The notes under the pieces: generated by a model
The model's database searches: none
Told to the model about the DNA's origin: nothing
The model's input: only the letters and a program-made list of their open reading frames with translations
Made by a program: the position numbers and the translations under genes
In this document: piece after piece, positions 40,232-50,472 of the stretch
How positions within the stretch are numbered: the first letter of the stretch is position 1
Layout of the letters: each line of letters starts with the position of its first letter
Source: Siphonodentalium dalli
Lineage: Eukaryota; Mollusca; Scaphopoda; Gadilida; Siphonodentaliidae
Direction of reading: 5' to 3'
Length of the DNA: 64,000 nt
NCBI GenBank assembly: GCA_032622095.1
Contig: CP136068.1
Coordinates: forward strand, 15,669,729-15,733,728

Positions 40232-40747
40232 ATGATGGTACGTATAACGAACATCGTGTGTTCCAGCCACTTAGGTTATGCTATCGACATAGTTGGCTTA
40301 GCGAAGTCATTGTGTAATGTGATATATCAGAGAGGATTCATAATGTGGAAGCACCGTTCCATAGGTGGTTGCTGTTGGATTTATAACACGGGAAAAATAA
40401 TGTGTATGGGTGCAGCATCGCACGTCCAGGACGGTAGGAATAGACTGAGAAAGTACGCTAGAATCATTAAAAAAATGGGCCATCATGTTCGATTGTCACA
40501 AGTACGAATAGTGACAATGTCTGGAGTACACAAGTGCGGTAAATTATCAGCAGAGACCATCGTGCGATACATGGACGGTAAATACCATCCGGAAATCTTT
40601 CCGGCAGTCACCTTCTACGAACGAGGTATCCACTTCGCTTGCCACATGAGCGGCACAGTGCTAATAACGGGCATTAAGAAACCGTGTCAGCTTAATAACA
40701 TCGTGCATCCTAAAATATTGGAGTTGGAGTGCTGTAGCCATGGATGA
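40232..40747 (+). CDS. TATA-binding-protein-like protein
   Basis: The 171-aa protein spans both direct repeats of the TBP saddle. Repeat 1: ITNIVCSSHLGYAIDI, YNTGKIMCMGA, RKYARIIKKMG (residues about 5-83). Repeat 2: VHKCGKLS, YHPEIFPAVTF, MSGTVLITG (about 92-147). These align with the eukaryotic TBP words QNIVSTVNLG, FSSGKMVCTGAKS, ARKYARVVQKLG, YEPELFPG and SGKVVLTGAK. Of the four DNA-intercalating phenylalanines of TBP, the aligned positions are F36, Y51, F123 and H138. There is no N-terminal extension. ATG is at 40232 or 40235; the 3' end overlaps the integrase start by 8 bases. Likely role: directing Pol II to the element's own promoters, or competing with host TBP (inference). The ORF has no stops despite decay elsewhere. 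Confidence 0.85.
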   Translation: MMVRITNIVCSSHLGYAIDIVGLAKSLCNVIYQRGFIMWKHRSIGGCCWIYNTGKIMCMGAASHVQDGRNRLRKYARIIKKMGHHVRLSQVRIVTMSGVHKCGKLSAETIVRYMDGKYHPEIFPAVTFYERGIHFACHMSGTVLITGIKKPCQLNNIVHPKILELECCSHG

Positions 40748-41813
40748 ATATCTGCAATCGTTATATTATGATCCGGGCAAGCCGGGGAGTTTCGGAGGAG
40801 TCGAAAAGCTGTACGAGGCTGTCAAAGCGGAGGGAACACGCTCTATAAGCCGCAAACAAATTCGTGAATGGTTAAGCTCGCAAGAAACTTACTCGCTAGT
40901 TAGACCAGCCCGGCGTAAATTCCCCAGGAGCAGAGTGATCGTCGAGGGAATCGATTCAATGTGGGATGCCGATTTGGCAGATATGACGGCTTCTGGTAGT
41001 CGTTACAAATATATTTTGGTTATTATCGACGTATTTTCAAGATTCGCTTGGTGTCGCTCGTTGTTACAGAAAGATGCCAAACACGTCGGTGAGGCATTCT
41101 CAGACGTGTTCGGGGCACAAAGCCGTAAACCGAAAATTCTACGAACTGATAAGGGGACAGATTTTAACTCTAGACCCGTGCAAAGAATACTTAAAGAACG
41201 AGGAATCAAATACTTATCAACGGAGAACGAAACTAAAGCGAACTACGCAGAGAGACTTATAAAGACTTTGAAAACCAAGCTATACAGATACCTAGTTCAC
41301 AACAACGTACTCGATTATTCCGAGGTTTTGCAGGCTGTGGTAAATAGCTACAATAATACTGTGCACAGGTCCACCGGTTTCACACCCGTATCGGTTAGCA
41401 AGGACAACGAATCGGAAGTGCGTTATGAACAGAAAAGACTTCTAGGGCATAAACAACCAAAGTTGAAAAAGTATAAGTTCAAAGTCGGCGACAGGGTGCG
41501 AATATGCCACGTTAAAGACGTGTATGACAGAGAATTCTACAAGAAGTGGACTGGTGAAATTTTCACTATAGTTCGGCGATACAGAAGGGGTGGTGTCAAC
41601 GTTTACAAGTTGTCTGATTGGAACGAAGAAGATGTGACAGGCTCATTTTATGAACAAGAATTACAGTTAGCGACGGTCAACTCTGACACTTTATACAGAA
41701 TAGAGAACGTTCTAAGGAAAAACAGAGGGAAGGTACTCGTTAGGTGGCTTAATTGGGGGCCAAAATACGATTCTTGGATACCCGAAATTGACCTAGTTAA
41801 ACACGGACAATGA
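40740..41813 (+). CDS. Polinton-type integrase with chromo-like C-terminus
   Basis: The 357-aa protein matches the Polinton integrase family throughout. An N-terminal SLYYDPGKPGSFGGVEKLY and IREWLSSQETY region (about 8-51) precedes the RNase H-fold DDE core: D78 in WDADLADM, D137 in RTDKGTDFNS, E171 in NYAERLIKTLK. A basic SH3-like segment follows (about 246-310), then a chromo-like tail (YRIENVLRKNRGKVLVRW, WGPKYDSWIPEIDLVK, about 319-354). Full length, and all three catalytic acids are present. It inserts element ends into host DNA; the chromo-like tail may steer target choice. It overlaps the TBP-like gene by 8 bases and the next ORF by ATGA. Confidence 0.95.
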   Translation: MDEYLQSLYYDPGKPGSFGGVEKLYEAVKAEGTRSISRKQIREWLSSQETYSLVRPARRKFPRSRVIVEGIDSMWDADLADMTASGSRYKYILVIIDVFSRFAWCRSLLQKDAKHVGEAFSDVFGAQSRKPKILRTDKGTDFNSRPVQRILKERGIKYLSTENETKANYAERLIKTLKTKLYRYLVHNNVLDYSEVLQAVVNSYNNTVHRSTGFTPVSVSKDNESEVRYEQKRLLGHKQPKLKKYKFKVGDRVRICHVKDVYDREFYKKWTGEIFTIVRRYRRGGVNVYKLSDWNEEDVTGSFYEQELQLATVNSDTLYRIENVLRKNRGKVLVRWLNWGPKYDSWIPEIDLVKHGQ

Positions 41814-42199
41814 GGCTATATATTTCCAGTGATAAATATCAAGTATATTTTCCAGACAATGAGGCCGGTGATTTTACTTTACCTCTACCATCGAACTTGC
41901 ATTTGAATAGCGAATGGACCGTCACCTTGGAACAAATATCTATGAAACCAAAACCACATAACAGAATAATTTACATATGCTGCGATATTTGTCAAGATTC
42001 TAGACTGCCAACACACTCATTGCAGGTCCTAAGGGCTATATACGAGGATGTCACGGGAGATTTCACCGGAGGTATCTCAATCCCTGTCGCAGGAGGACCT
42101 TCAAACTTTATAAGGATCTATCTGCTGGATGAGAATTTGAGAAGAATAGAAATTGATTCATTGGATTGTTGCTTGTTACTCAGCGATGGTCGGGACTAG
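41810..42199 (+). CDS. Putative minor capsid / penton-like protein
   Basis: The 129-aa protein begins MRLYISSDKYQVYFPDNEAG and continues FTLPLPSNLHLNSEWTVTLE. The pattern S...YFPDN....F...LP..L.L...W.V.L..I is what I recall from the N-terminal region of Polinton/adintovirus minor capsid (penton-type) proteins. It is short for that family, so it may be only part of one. It starts in the ATGA overlap with the integrase and sits directly upstream of the capsid gene, which fits a virion role. The function is inferred. Confidence 0.55.
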   Translation: MRLYISSDKYQVYFPDNEAGDFTLPLPSNLHLNSEWTVTLEQISMKPKPHNRIIYICCDICQDSRLPTHSLQVLRAIYEDVTGDFTGGISIPVAGGPSNFIRIYLLDENLRRIEIDSLDCCLLLSDGRD

Positions 42200-42377
42200 A
42201 TATTATTACGATACGGTGCACAGTGTATCTGCCGATGGTGCCCAGAAAAAATGGTGTGACAAAAGTGAAACCTAATCTTCGGAAAGTAAGGTCACTAAGA
42301 AGAAAATAAAACCTCAAAAAGGTGGAAAAAAGAACAAATCTCTAAAGCGCGAAAAAAAAAATCAGGGCGGTTCATGA
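42186..42377 (+). pseudogene. Small lysine-rich protein, interrupted by TAA
   Basis: An ATG at 42186, inside the end of the preceding ORF, opens a frame beginning MVGTRYYYDTVHSV that meets TAA at 42273. The same frame then runs on as a strongly basic stretch (VTKKKIKPQKGGKKNKSLKR) to TGA at 42375. Small basic proteins in this position could be core or DNA-condensing proteins, as in adenovirus-like viruses (inference). A nonsense mutation in a former 63-codon gene is the simplest reading; an unrelated spacer is the alternative. Confidence 0.4.
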
Positions 42378-42428
42378 AGAAGTCAAAAGTTATAAGGGGA
42401 AACAGACCCCCGGATGTTTTTGATAAAA

Positions 42429-43590
42429 ATGGAAAAGCTACCGATATTCGGAGAAGTTGAAGAAGACAGGCACGCGCATAAAGAATGGATGGAGTTCAAC
42501 CCCACAACAGCCATTACAGAAAACTCGCCCATAGAATTTTATATACCAGGGACATCTAATGATTATGTCGATTTAAGAAGCAGTACTCTCAGTGTCAAAA
42601 TCAAAATAGTTAATGATGACGGAACGGCATTGGCTTCAGCATCGAAAGTCGGTCCCATTAATATGCCTCTTTCGTCCATATTTAGTTCCGTCAATATGGA
42701 ATTACAGCAAACACCCGTTGGATCCCTAGGTCCTTATTATCCGTATAAGGCATATCTCGACACGTTACTGGAGTCAACAGAGACGCAACTACGCTATACC
42801 TTTTCCGAACGGCTATTTGAAAAGGACAGAGCAGAACATATGGATTCTGTCAATGTCAGGACCGATCAGCCATGACTTGTGTCAACAGGGACGCTACATG
42901 TTGAATGGAGTTCCAGTCAAAATAACATTATGGCCTGGTAAAAATGACTTTTGTTTAATGAGTGCTGACACTACTCCCAAATACAAAATGAAGATAACCG
43001 AAGCTAAATTTAAAGCGTGCTTTGTCAAAATAGAAAATGGGACTGATGTGGAAAGAAAACTCACTACAAAAGACGCTATCTACCCGTACAGAAAGTCGGT
43101 CATTAAAGCTTTCTCTGTTTCCAAGGGGGCATTCAACTTCACAGCGACTAACGTGTTCCAGAATGATGTTCCACAAAGGGTTCTTATAGTAATTACAGAG
43201 GCTGAGGCGTTGAATGGCAGCTACACCAAGAATCCGTTCAATTTTAAACATTATAATTGCAGTCATCTGGCATTTAAGGTGGATGGTCAATCTGTACCTA
43301 GTCGCCCCCTAAATATGAACTTTAAAAAGGACGACTATATGGAAGCATACCACAACTTGACAAGTGCCTTCCCCCACTTATCTATCAATAGAGAATCTTA
43401 TAAAGAAGGTTTCACCATATTCTGCATCGAGCCTTACGGAGAAAATGTTGCGTCTGTCAATAAAGGATTAGTGCAAATAGACATGAGGTTCAGTGAAGCT
43501 CTGCCAGAAACTGCAGTCATCTTAGTTTACGGAACTTTTCCAGCACATTTGACGGTTGACAAAGACAGAAATGTATTTCTTCCTATGTAA
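42429..43590 (+). pseudogene. F54H12.2-type capsid protein, frameshifted
   Basis: The first part (42429-42875) includes NSPIEFYIPGTSNDYVDL, STLSVKIKIVNDDGTAL and YYPYKAYLDTLL. The second (frame +1, ending 43590) includes QGRYMLNGVPVKITLWPGK and NPFNFKHYNCSHLAFKVDGQ. Together they match the capsid-like protein annotated as F54H12.2 in nematodes and common in invertebrate Polintons. The frames change between about 42845 and 42870. Family members usually have more residues between these parts, so a small deletion with frameshift is likely. No intact protein can be made. AATAAA lies 47 bases after the stop. Confidence 0.85.
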
Positions 43591-43636
43591 CAGTTGTGAA
43601 ATGTTTTTTCATTGTTTTGTGCATGTTTCTTTTGTA

Positions 43637-43642
43637 AATAAA
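43637..43642 (+). terminator. Poly(A) signal AATAAA for the + strand gene string
   Basis: AATAAA in TTGTAAATAAACTATTG, 47 bp after the capsid stop codon, followed by TTGTAAATATTGTAAAC. Confidence 0.6.
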
Positions 43643-43814
43643 CTATTGTAAATATTGTAAACAATCTTTGAGTTATTTCAAATCACCAACTGAGCACTAT
43701 CAACACCCTCCAACGTGTCATTCATTTCTAGATGGCGTAACTCGAACGTAAATGGCGTTTGAAATGTGTAATGGGGGATTCAAACCAAAATAACAACGTT
43801 TTATCATACAGATA

Positions 43815-43820
43815 TTTATT
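43815..43820 (-). terminator. Poly(A) signal for the - strand gene string
   Basis: TTTATT on the plus strand is AATAAA on the minus strand, about 160 bp beyond the last minus-strand gene. 43591-43978 is otherwise the convergent non-coding gap between the two gene strings. Confidence 0.45.
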
Positions 43821-43978
43821 AACTCAGATGGATACATATATCAAACAATGGACAATGAAATAGACAACGCAAATTTTGACATAAATGATAAAAACACTAT
43901 CACACATTGATTATGGTGCTGTATAGATAACCATACATATACATTTAAAAAACATTGACAGAGAACACATTTCATTAG

Positions 43979-44164
43979 TCATTTGGGAAGTTGCAGCCAT
44001 TTGGACTTTATGAGTCCTCTTCTTATTCCAGGCAGAGAAGGTGGCCTATTCACAGTTTCTTCCTGAGGCGGTTCACTTTCGACTTTCGAATCCTCTCCAC
44101 ATTTTTTCACCAAATTTTGATATTTCTCTAATGGTATCAGAATATTTTTGCCGAAAGTGGCCAT
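43979..44164 (-). CDS. Small protein, last gene of the minus string
   Basis: A 61-aa protein: MATFGKNILIPLEKYQNLVK, an acidic middle, then PPSLPGIRRG. The words (V/I)LIPLEKYQ.L and PP..PGIR recall short proteins next to Polinton capsid or ATPase genes, from memory only. Its ATG shares one base with the stop of the upstream gene (TAATG), which suggests coupled expression. The function is unknown. Confidence 0.55.
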   Translation of the reverse strand: MATFGKNILIPLEKYQNLVKKCGEDSKVESEPPQEETVNRPPSLPGIRRGLIKSKWLQLPK

Positions 44165-44472
44165 TATAGTTCTCGCAATGGAAGATTTTTCAACAATGCA
44201 GTCACTGCCTCCGGTCTTCTTTGCAACAGTTGCTTCTTTCTACGAACACCTATTTCTGAACTAGATAATTCTCTATACACGTCTTTGTAGGGTTCCAAAC
44301 TTTCAATATTTGAAACTGGTAACACATCAAACAGAAAGTTTAAACAAATTTCGGCGATGCTTCTAACTTGATCATAAGTCACGGAACGTAATATAGCTGA
44401 CACTTGGTTTTTAGTCTTACTGGAAGACAATATAAACATAAAATCAATGTTTCGTTTGACGAGTTCGCTCAT
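44164..44472 (-). CDS. Small conserved Polinton protein of unknown function
   Basis: A 102-aa protein: a helical N-terminal half (SVTYDQVRSIAEICLNFLFD), LEPYKDVYREL, then the basic VRRKKQLLQRR and an LLKNLPL tail. I recall similar short basic proteins (E.ALN.L.G.....Y......RKKLL...GGFL) in metazoan Polinton-like elements. It begins 2 bases after the ATPase stop and overlaps the next gene by one base. A core or DNA-associated virion protein is a guess from the basic segment. Confidence 0.6.
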   Translation of the reverse strand: MSELVKRNIDFMFILSSSKTKNQVSAILRSVTYDQVRSIAEICLNFLFDVLPVSNIESLEPYKDVYRELSSSEIGVRRKKQLLQRRPEAVTALLKNLPLREL

Positions 44473-44474
44473 CC

Positions 44475-45125
44475 TTATAATTTTGTGTATATGATGGGAT
44501 ATTCTCCGGGAAAAATGTCAGTTCTCACACGGAGTTCTTGTTCCGTATTAGGAGTTGTGTCAACAACTAAATAACCGTACCGTCTGTCCAAAACTGCATC
44601 CTTATAACTATCACTCAGAAAATGAGATTTTCCTGGAAAGAGTTGCTGTCCCAAATATTTGACCTGATTGGCATCTCGAACGTTCTTCAAAAGAATGAGA
44701 TATGAACTGTTCAAAGCTATAGATCTAGCGTGACGTCCTTTCTGAAATTGGTTTTGGGTTAAAAATAAAGTTGTTAGGCGACGATGGTGACAGCCTTGCG
44801 TAAACAAACATTCCATTTCTGAACTGTCTAGCACCTTATGGGCTAGATCATCCAGAATAATCATAGAGGGTGTCCCGTCTGCAAACACATCTAAGGTTTC
44901 TACCGTAGGTAGCCCTTTGTGAAAAGTTATATTCGGAATAACTCGCTCCATTTCGTGGAACAGCCGTTGATCGACACCGTAGCAATACAAAATTTTCTGA
45001 GGGTATTCTCCCGAAATCATTTGTTGTAAATTTTGCAAGAATCGAAATGTCCATCGCGTTTTTCCAGATTTGGTGGCACCGGACACCATGTAACTAGAAT
45101 CCGGTTCAAAAGGTATTAGTGACAT
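44475..45125 (-). CDS. FtsK/HerA-type genome-packaging ATPase
   Basis: The 216-aa protein has a P-loop GATKSGKT (residues 16-23), Walker B SMIILDD with D92/D93, and TQNQF (123-127) at the sensor position, the pattern of the packaging ATPases of Polintons and related DNA viruses. It would pump element DNA into a capsid. Near full length, no stops, Met1 just before SLIPFEPDSSYMVSG. It is followed at 2 bases by the small basic protein. A single exon, unlike the neighbouring polymerase gene. Confidence 0.9.
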   Translation of the reverse strand: MSLIPFEPDSSYMVSGATKSGKTRWTFRFLQNLQQMISGEYPQKILYCYGVDQRLFHEMERVIPNITFHKGLPTVETLDVFADGTPSMIILDDLAHKVLDSSEMECLFTQGCHHRRLTTLFLTQNQFQKGRHARSIALNSSYLILLKNVRDANQVKYLGQQLFPGKSHFLSDSYKDAVLDRRYGYLVVDTTPNTEQELRVRTDIFPGEYPIIYTKL

Positions 45126-48115
45126 GACTGATGTGAATTTGAGAATTTTACATCCTTATAACTATCACTGAAATTTGTTCCGGAGGTACACAATCTTAAA
45201 AACCGAAGGGTAATGTGTCAAGGTTTTCTTGTAAAACACGTTTCGTATACACGATGCTGTACTCCTTGTCCTGTTTCTGATTATAAAGTAAGGGCCTGCG
45301 GCGACTTCTATTGATTTTATTTTCAGTGATGTACACTTTGCAGTGGTCGTTTAGATCATTCTCAGCCTTCCTTTTTCTGTTAATCAAAGTGTCCATCACC
45401 GAAAAGTTTATCTTCGTCGCGTTCACGTGGTTCAGAGTAAACCCTCTGACCTTACACACTTCCTTGTTGTCAGTGGTCTGATACGCATAGTTTTTAGGAC
45501 CACCACTCCGGAATTTTGTTATGGAATGTCCATCGAGCTCGTCCGTCAGATCACCGAGGTAGTCACCAGTCTGAACGGTAGGGCCTCCCGGTCTTTCCAC
45601 GTAGATGACAGAATCTGCAATGTAAGCATATAATATAAGCTTCTATAGCCACAATGTATTTAGCGTTAACCTTCGTCCCCCATGATGTATTTAATTGATT
45701 ACTCACCAGTGTCAAAGTAAAGAACGTTTTCTCCTAGGTGTTCCAGAACGTCGTACAATTTGAGACGAGCCCAAGCAGTCGTTAGACTCGCTATAAATAC
45801 GTTCGTCTTGTCATCAGAGGGAATGAAGTGTCGGTCGTATACGTATGACAGCTGAATGTGGGTGTCGTTGATGATGTGAAAGTCTTTCACGTGTTTTGTG
45901 GAGTCCGAAATCAAGCTGAAAAACTTTTCTGGCTCACTGTCGTGTATGATATCACTTTGAGACATGTTCAACCTCTCTCCGAATTTTCCCCTGAAATATG
46001 AAACATAAAATATAATATCACATCATTTTTTTTAAATTTTATTTTTCTCGTTTTTTTTATATACAAAAACTTACTTACCAAAGGACATTTAGCATCATTT
46101 TTGAAGTGGCTCTTAGTGCGGGTGCTTTCCTTATGCTGGCAGGATCCAGCTGTATACCCTCCACACTAGCGTAGTCCGCTATGTAACGCTCCTTGTCACT
46201 TTCGGTTTCGACCCAAGCTGGCCAACCACTCGCTTCCTGTTTCAACTTTAAGAACCTGTAATGAGAAATAATGAGTAATATTGCGATAATGTATGAACCC
46301 CCCCACTCACCCGAACCGAATAAAACCCTGGTACAAAAAAAAGGGAGGGAGGGGGGCGCGCACGCTTTTTGGTTTAAATTTAAAAAAAACAATACTAACC
46401 TATTGACGTATCCGGAGAAGAGACCTCCGCTTTTGCTTTCTTTGTCGTATTGGGTGGATTCTTCCCAGTTATATACTTCATAGATTTTCATCACAGCGTA
46501 TCCTTTGTCGAGAGCTTTAACTATTTCGCAAGTGGTCCAACAGCCAGTGAGTGAGCGATCCGTGTCATCGTGTTTACAAACAGTCTGTAACCTTTCATCC
46601 ACACAACTCCGACACAAAGGGAACGTGAGCTTGCCACCTGAACGGTACGGTAATACACCGTGGTACAGTCCACGAGGAGGCAACACTTTCACCAACGCTA
46701 GCCCGAAATATTCACGAATATCACTGAAGTCACTGGTGATGATTTGAGGATGTTTGGAAACCATCTTGGCTGTCTTATTGATAAATGGATATAATGATGT
46801 AAAGTCAACATATTTCACCTTCTCCCCCGGCTGTACATCATACGCCAATTTGCAGGCATTAGTTCTACCTGAAAATAATTTTATTTGAATTATTTTTTGA
46901 ATTTTTTTGAATTATTTAAAAAAATATATATTTTGGAGACAAATTATACTCACAACTTATATATTTCCTACTTGAAAACATCTTTTTAATTGTTTTTGAA
47001 TTATTTTGAATTATTAATGTTTTTTTTTTAATAATTTTGAATTATTTTTATTTTGAAAAATGTGAAAATTTATACTCACCACCGAAAAATGAGTCACGTG
47101 GCTTCAGACGCGGTTGTACGTCCAGGCTCTCCACATAATCCTTCACATCAATGTCATCTTTCAATAGCTTGTCAAACGTGTGTTCCCAGATGCATACGTA
47201 CTTGAACCCTGCTTCTTTCAAGAAATTTCGCTTCTTTATAGTTAAAGCGTGCAATTCACTCAGGGACTGTTTAGTGAGTGGATGTTTCGTGGTGTCACGG
47301 TTCAGAGGATGGCACGTATGGCACGCGTGATAAAAGCAACCTAAAAATAGAAAGGAGTGAATATGTATTCGTGTAAAACCATAAATGTTGTGTGACAACA
47401 AAAATAAATGAAATAAATATACATACCGTGGAATTCAAAGCAAGTGTTGGTGTTGAGACAGAATCCATCCACTTTGTATCGACTGTTTGGTATCTTGTAC
47501 TCTCCATTGTGCAGAGCGTGATCTATTTCCAAGCCTTTTTTGTGTGACAGCCAGCACAGCCATTGAATTGATTTGTGGGAATACTGGTCAGATTCACGAT
47601 CTGAATCCACTTTAGCTATGGGTGTGCTGACAAACTTCCCTTCAGATATCTTCATCCCACGAGCATTCAGGAAAGCTTTAGTAACCCACGCACCGTCATA
47701 CAGTATGCTGCACACACCATTTACTTTCTTCATGGGTACATCTTTCAACAACGTAGCGTCATTCTTTTCGATGGATATTTTATATGTTTCCTCCAAGAAC
47801 AACGTTTTATAGGCGTTCATACATGCCGAGCTTATGGTAACAGACTTGAAAGGATCGACTGCACCTTCAGTCACATCCATGAATAGTGCTCGAAATTTTA
47901 AACAAGCCTGTCTGAGAATGTCCACATCGGAGATGCAATAAGCACGAATTTCTTTTCTAAAATTGAAAATTTCTTCAGATTTTCCAGCGTGCCATTGCAG
48001 GAATTTTTCTCTCTCCGAAGGTGACATCGTATCTGGTCCATAATACACGGCATCGGGGGGTAGTGTCCCACATAATCTTGGTTGGCTGCGGTGTTGAAAA
48101 AGTGGCAAAAATACC

Positions 48116-48354
48116 CTGCAAAATAAATTAGACATATACATACGGAGTAAATATGAAAAATATCTTACAACAAAACTCACCTTTATGTAACTTACGCAAA
48201 TCAAAGGCTTTCGAGAGTGCGGTCAGTAGCATAGACAATAAGTTGAAGCTGCACAGCACTCAGAATTCCGAAATGGGGTTTTAAATACATTATTTTGGAC
48301 CTTGAATTTATTTCCCCCCAATAAATATGAAACATATCTTACACCAAAACTCAC
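48116..48354 (-). other. PolB intron 2 containing a decayed duplicate of the preceding exon end
   Basis: 48150-48309 repeats about 48323-48486, that is the last ~130 bp of exon 2, its GTGAGT donor and about 30 bp of intron, with roughly 15% difference. Both donors survive. Only use of the donor at 48354 keeps the reading frame into KGYF. Confidence 0.75.
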
Positions 48355-50472
48355 CTTTATGCAACTCACGCAAATCAAAGGCTTTCGGGAGTGCAGCCAG
48401 TCGCATCGACAAGAAGTTGAAGCTGTCCATCACCCGAATTCCGAAATGGGTTTTTAAATACATTATTTTGGATCCTGAATACAGGATCCTCGTTGGTCGT
48501 ACACCTTGGAACACCAAATATTCTAGCAGCAGGATGGAATCGTACGCCTTGCCATTATGGCTCATGACTGTGTAATACTTGTGAGCGTCCGTAAACAACC
48601 AAAGTCCAAATGTGTTCAATGTATGTGTTCCACTGGCTATAAACTGGCGACGTCCACATCCGTCACAAGGTGCATTCTTGAACGAACCTTGCTTGTTCCT
48701 GGCATCACAAGCGTTACAACGACTTCCACAATTAGCACATTGCGAATCGGCATCCACAGGTTCCTTGGAACAGGACTCACAGGCCGAATGTGCGACAACC
48801 AGATTAGGTGTGTGCCTATTTAACCCGCACTGGGGAAGCTTGCATTCTATACATCTGCAATGAAAATTGAAGTGATACATAAATGCCTAATAACGTTAAT
48901 GTCACTTAATACATTATAATGCGCCTGAAGAATCATCAGTGATAAACACAACGCCATTCCATAGTTGTTTCCTAAAATTAAAAAAAAAAAAAAACCTTAC
49001 CTGCGACATTTTGAACATCTTTCATCTTCTGAACAAGTATCCCGGCACGGTGGACCCCTTTTGTAGCCTGTGTCACATTGGAAAAGTTCATTCTGCGTGC
49101 ACTCGAAATCAAAGAATATAAATTTGTGGTCACTGGGTGTCGGTCGTACACAGGGTCTCAAATAACACAGATGTTGTCCCGTCACCAATTCGCCGCACGA
49201 AGAACACATCCATTCACTGCAAATATGTGGATGTTTTTCCATATTTCGTTTGATGATGTTTATAACTTTTTTGCAGGTGATACATTTGTGGTAAGTATCA
49301 CATTGTGAATTGCCATTTTGAGGAGTCATTCGATGTCTGTTGAAACACTCAAGACCACGGCATGTAATGTGGCATTGTTTGCATGACAGTTCATCAGCCA
49401 CTTTGCAACCTGCGGTCTTACAATTTATGCAATAGTCATCGCAAGAATGATCCTCTGTTATTGTAAGGCTTTAGACAGGTTTCACAAAAATAACTTTGAC
49501 GAAAGAATCCGCAGATAGATACAATAGGGGTGAAATGAGTTTGTTCTTGATAATACACGTAAATATTCCTTTCATACTTGTTGCTGCTTCTCACTATTTT
49601 ATTTCCAACTTCCGCACTAATTAGTACCAGATTAATATTGAAATACTCTTCAAAAAGTGGAATGTCACTCAAGACACCGGGTCTATCTGTTGGTATATTC
49701 AGTTCCCCCAAAACGCGGTAGGTGGTGGTTCGTTGAGTACTTCTTTCTGAATATGTCAGCTCCTTGTAGTTGCGACGTGTGATTTTGTGATGTTCTAAAA
49801 AAATGTCAGCTGCACTTTGATGAGGATATTGAAGTTTTAAATCCTCATCTACTATAAATAACTTAGCTGCGGCTATCACTATGGATCACGCCAAACAGGT
49901 GTTGTCCTTGTTCTTTATATAGACCATAGATTTTTTCTTTAGAACATCATTATCACATAGTATGGGTCGCGTGCCACCCCCTGAGCCTCTCGGTTTACGT
50001 ATAGATCCTACTGTAACGTTAAATGTTCTATCCAACGATAAACTTTCTTGAGAACTCAGGACGTTGGCTACACGATCCATAACCATCGTGGGAGTGAGAT
50101 GTTTCCACTCTGTTAGTTCCACCACGATGGGTCTGTTCAGTTGAACTGTTTGTATAACAACCCGGCCGAGATCTTCATCATCCCTATCGCCTCTGGCTTT
50201 ATGCAGCACATCTGCGAACATTCGTTCCAACTCCTCCCGTAAGTCTGAAAGTCTCTCAGTATACCACCGCTCATTAAAGGTCACATCGTAAATATTCTCT
50301 ACGGCAGTTGTTTTCATAAATGTTTTTGTTTCACGTAGAGTTATATTATATGGCACAGTTGTTGGTAATGGTTCCGTGACATCACTGGTGGGGGTCAGAT
50401 TTTGTATAGATGATGTTTGACCCGGTGTTGGAACGGGTGTGGTGGATGAATGTGTGTTTGGAGGAGCTGACA

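Noticed and set aside
46075-46848. Continuous 257-codon frame read as one exon
   Set aside because: 46256-46399 is an in-frame intron: GT-AG ends are present, it encodes a run unlike PolB, and removing it restores the conserved YVNR-FLKLKQEA junction.
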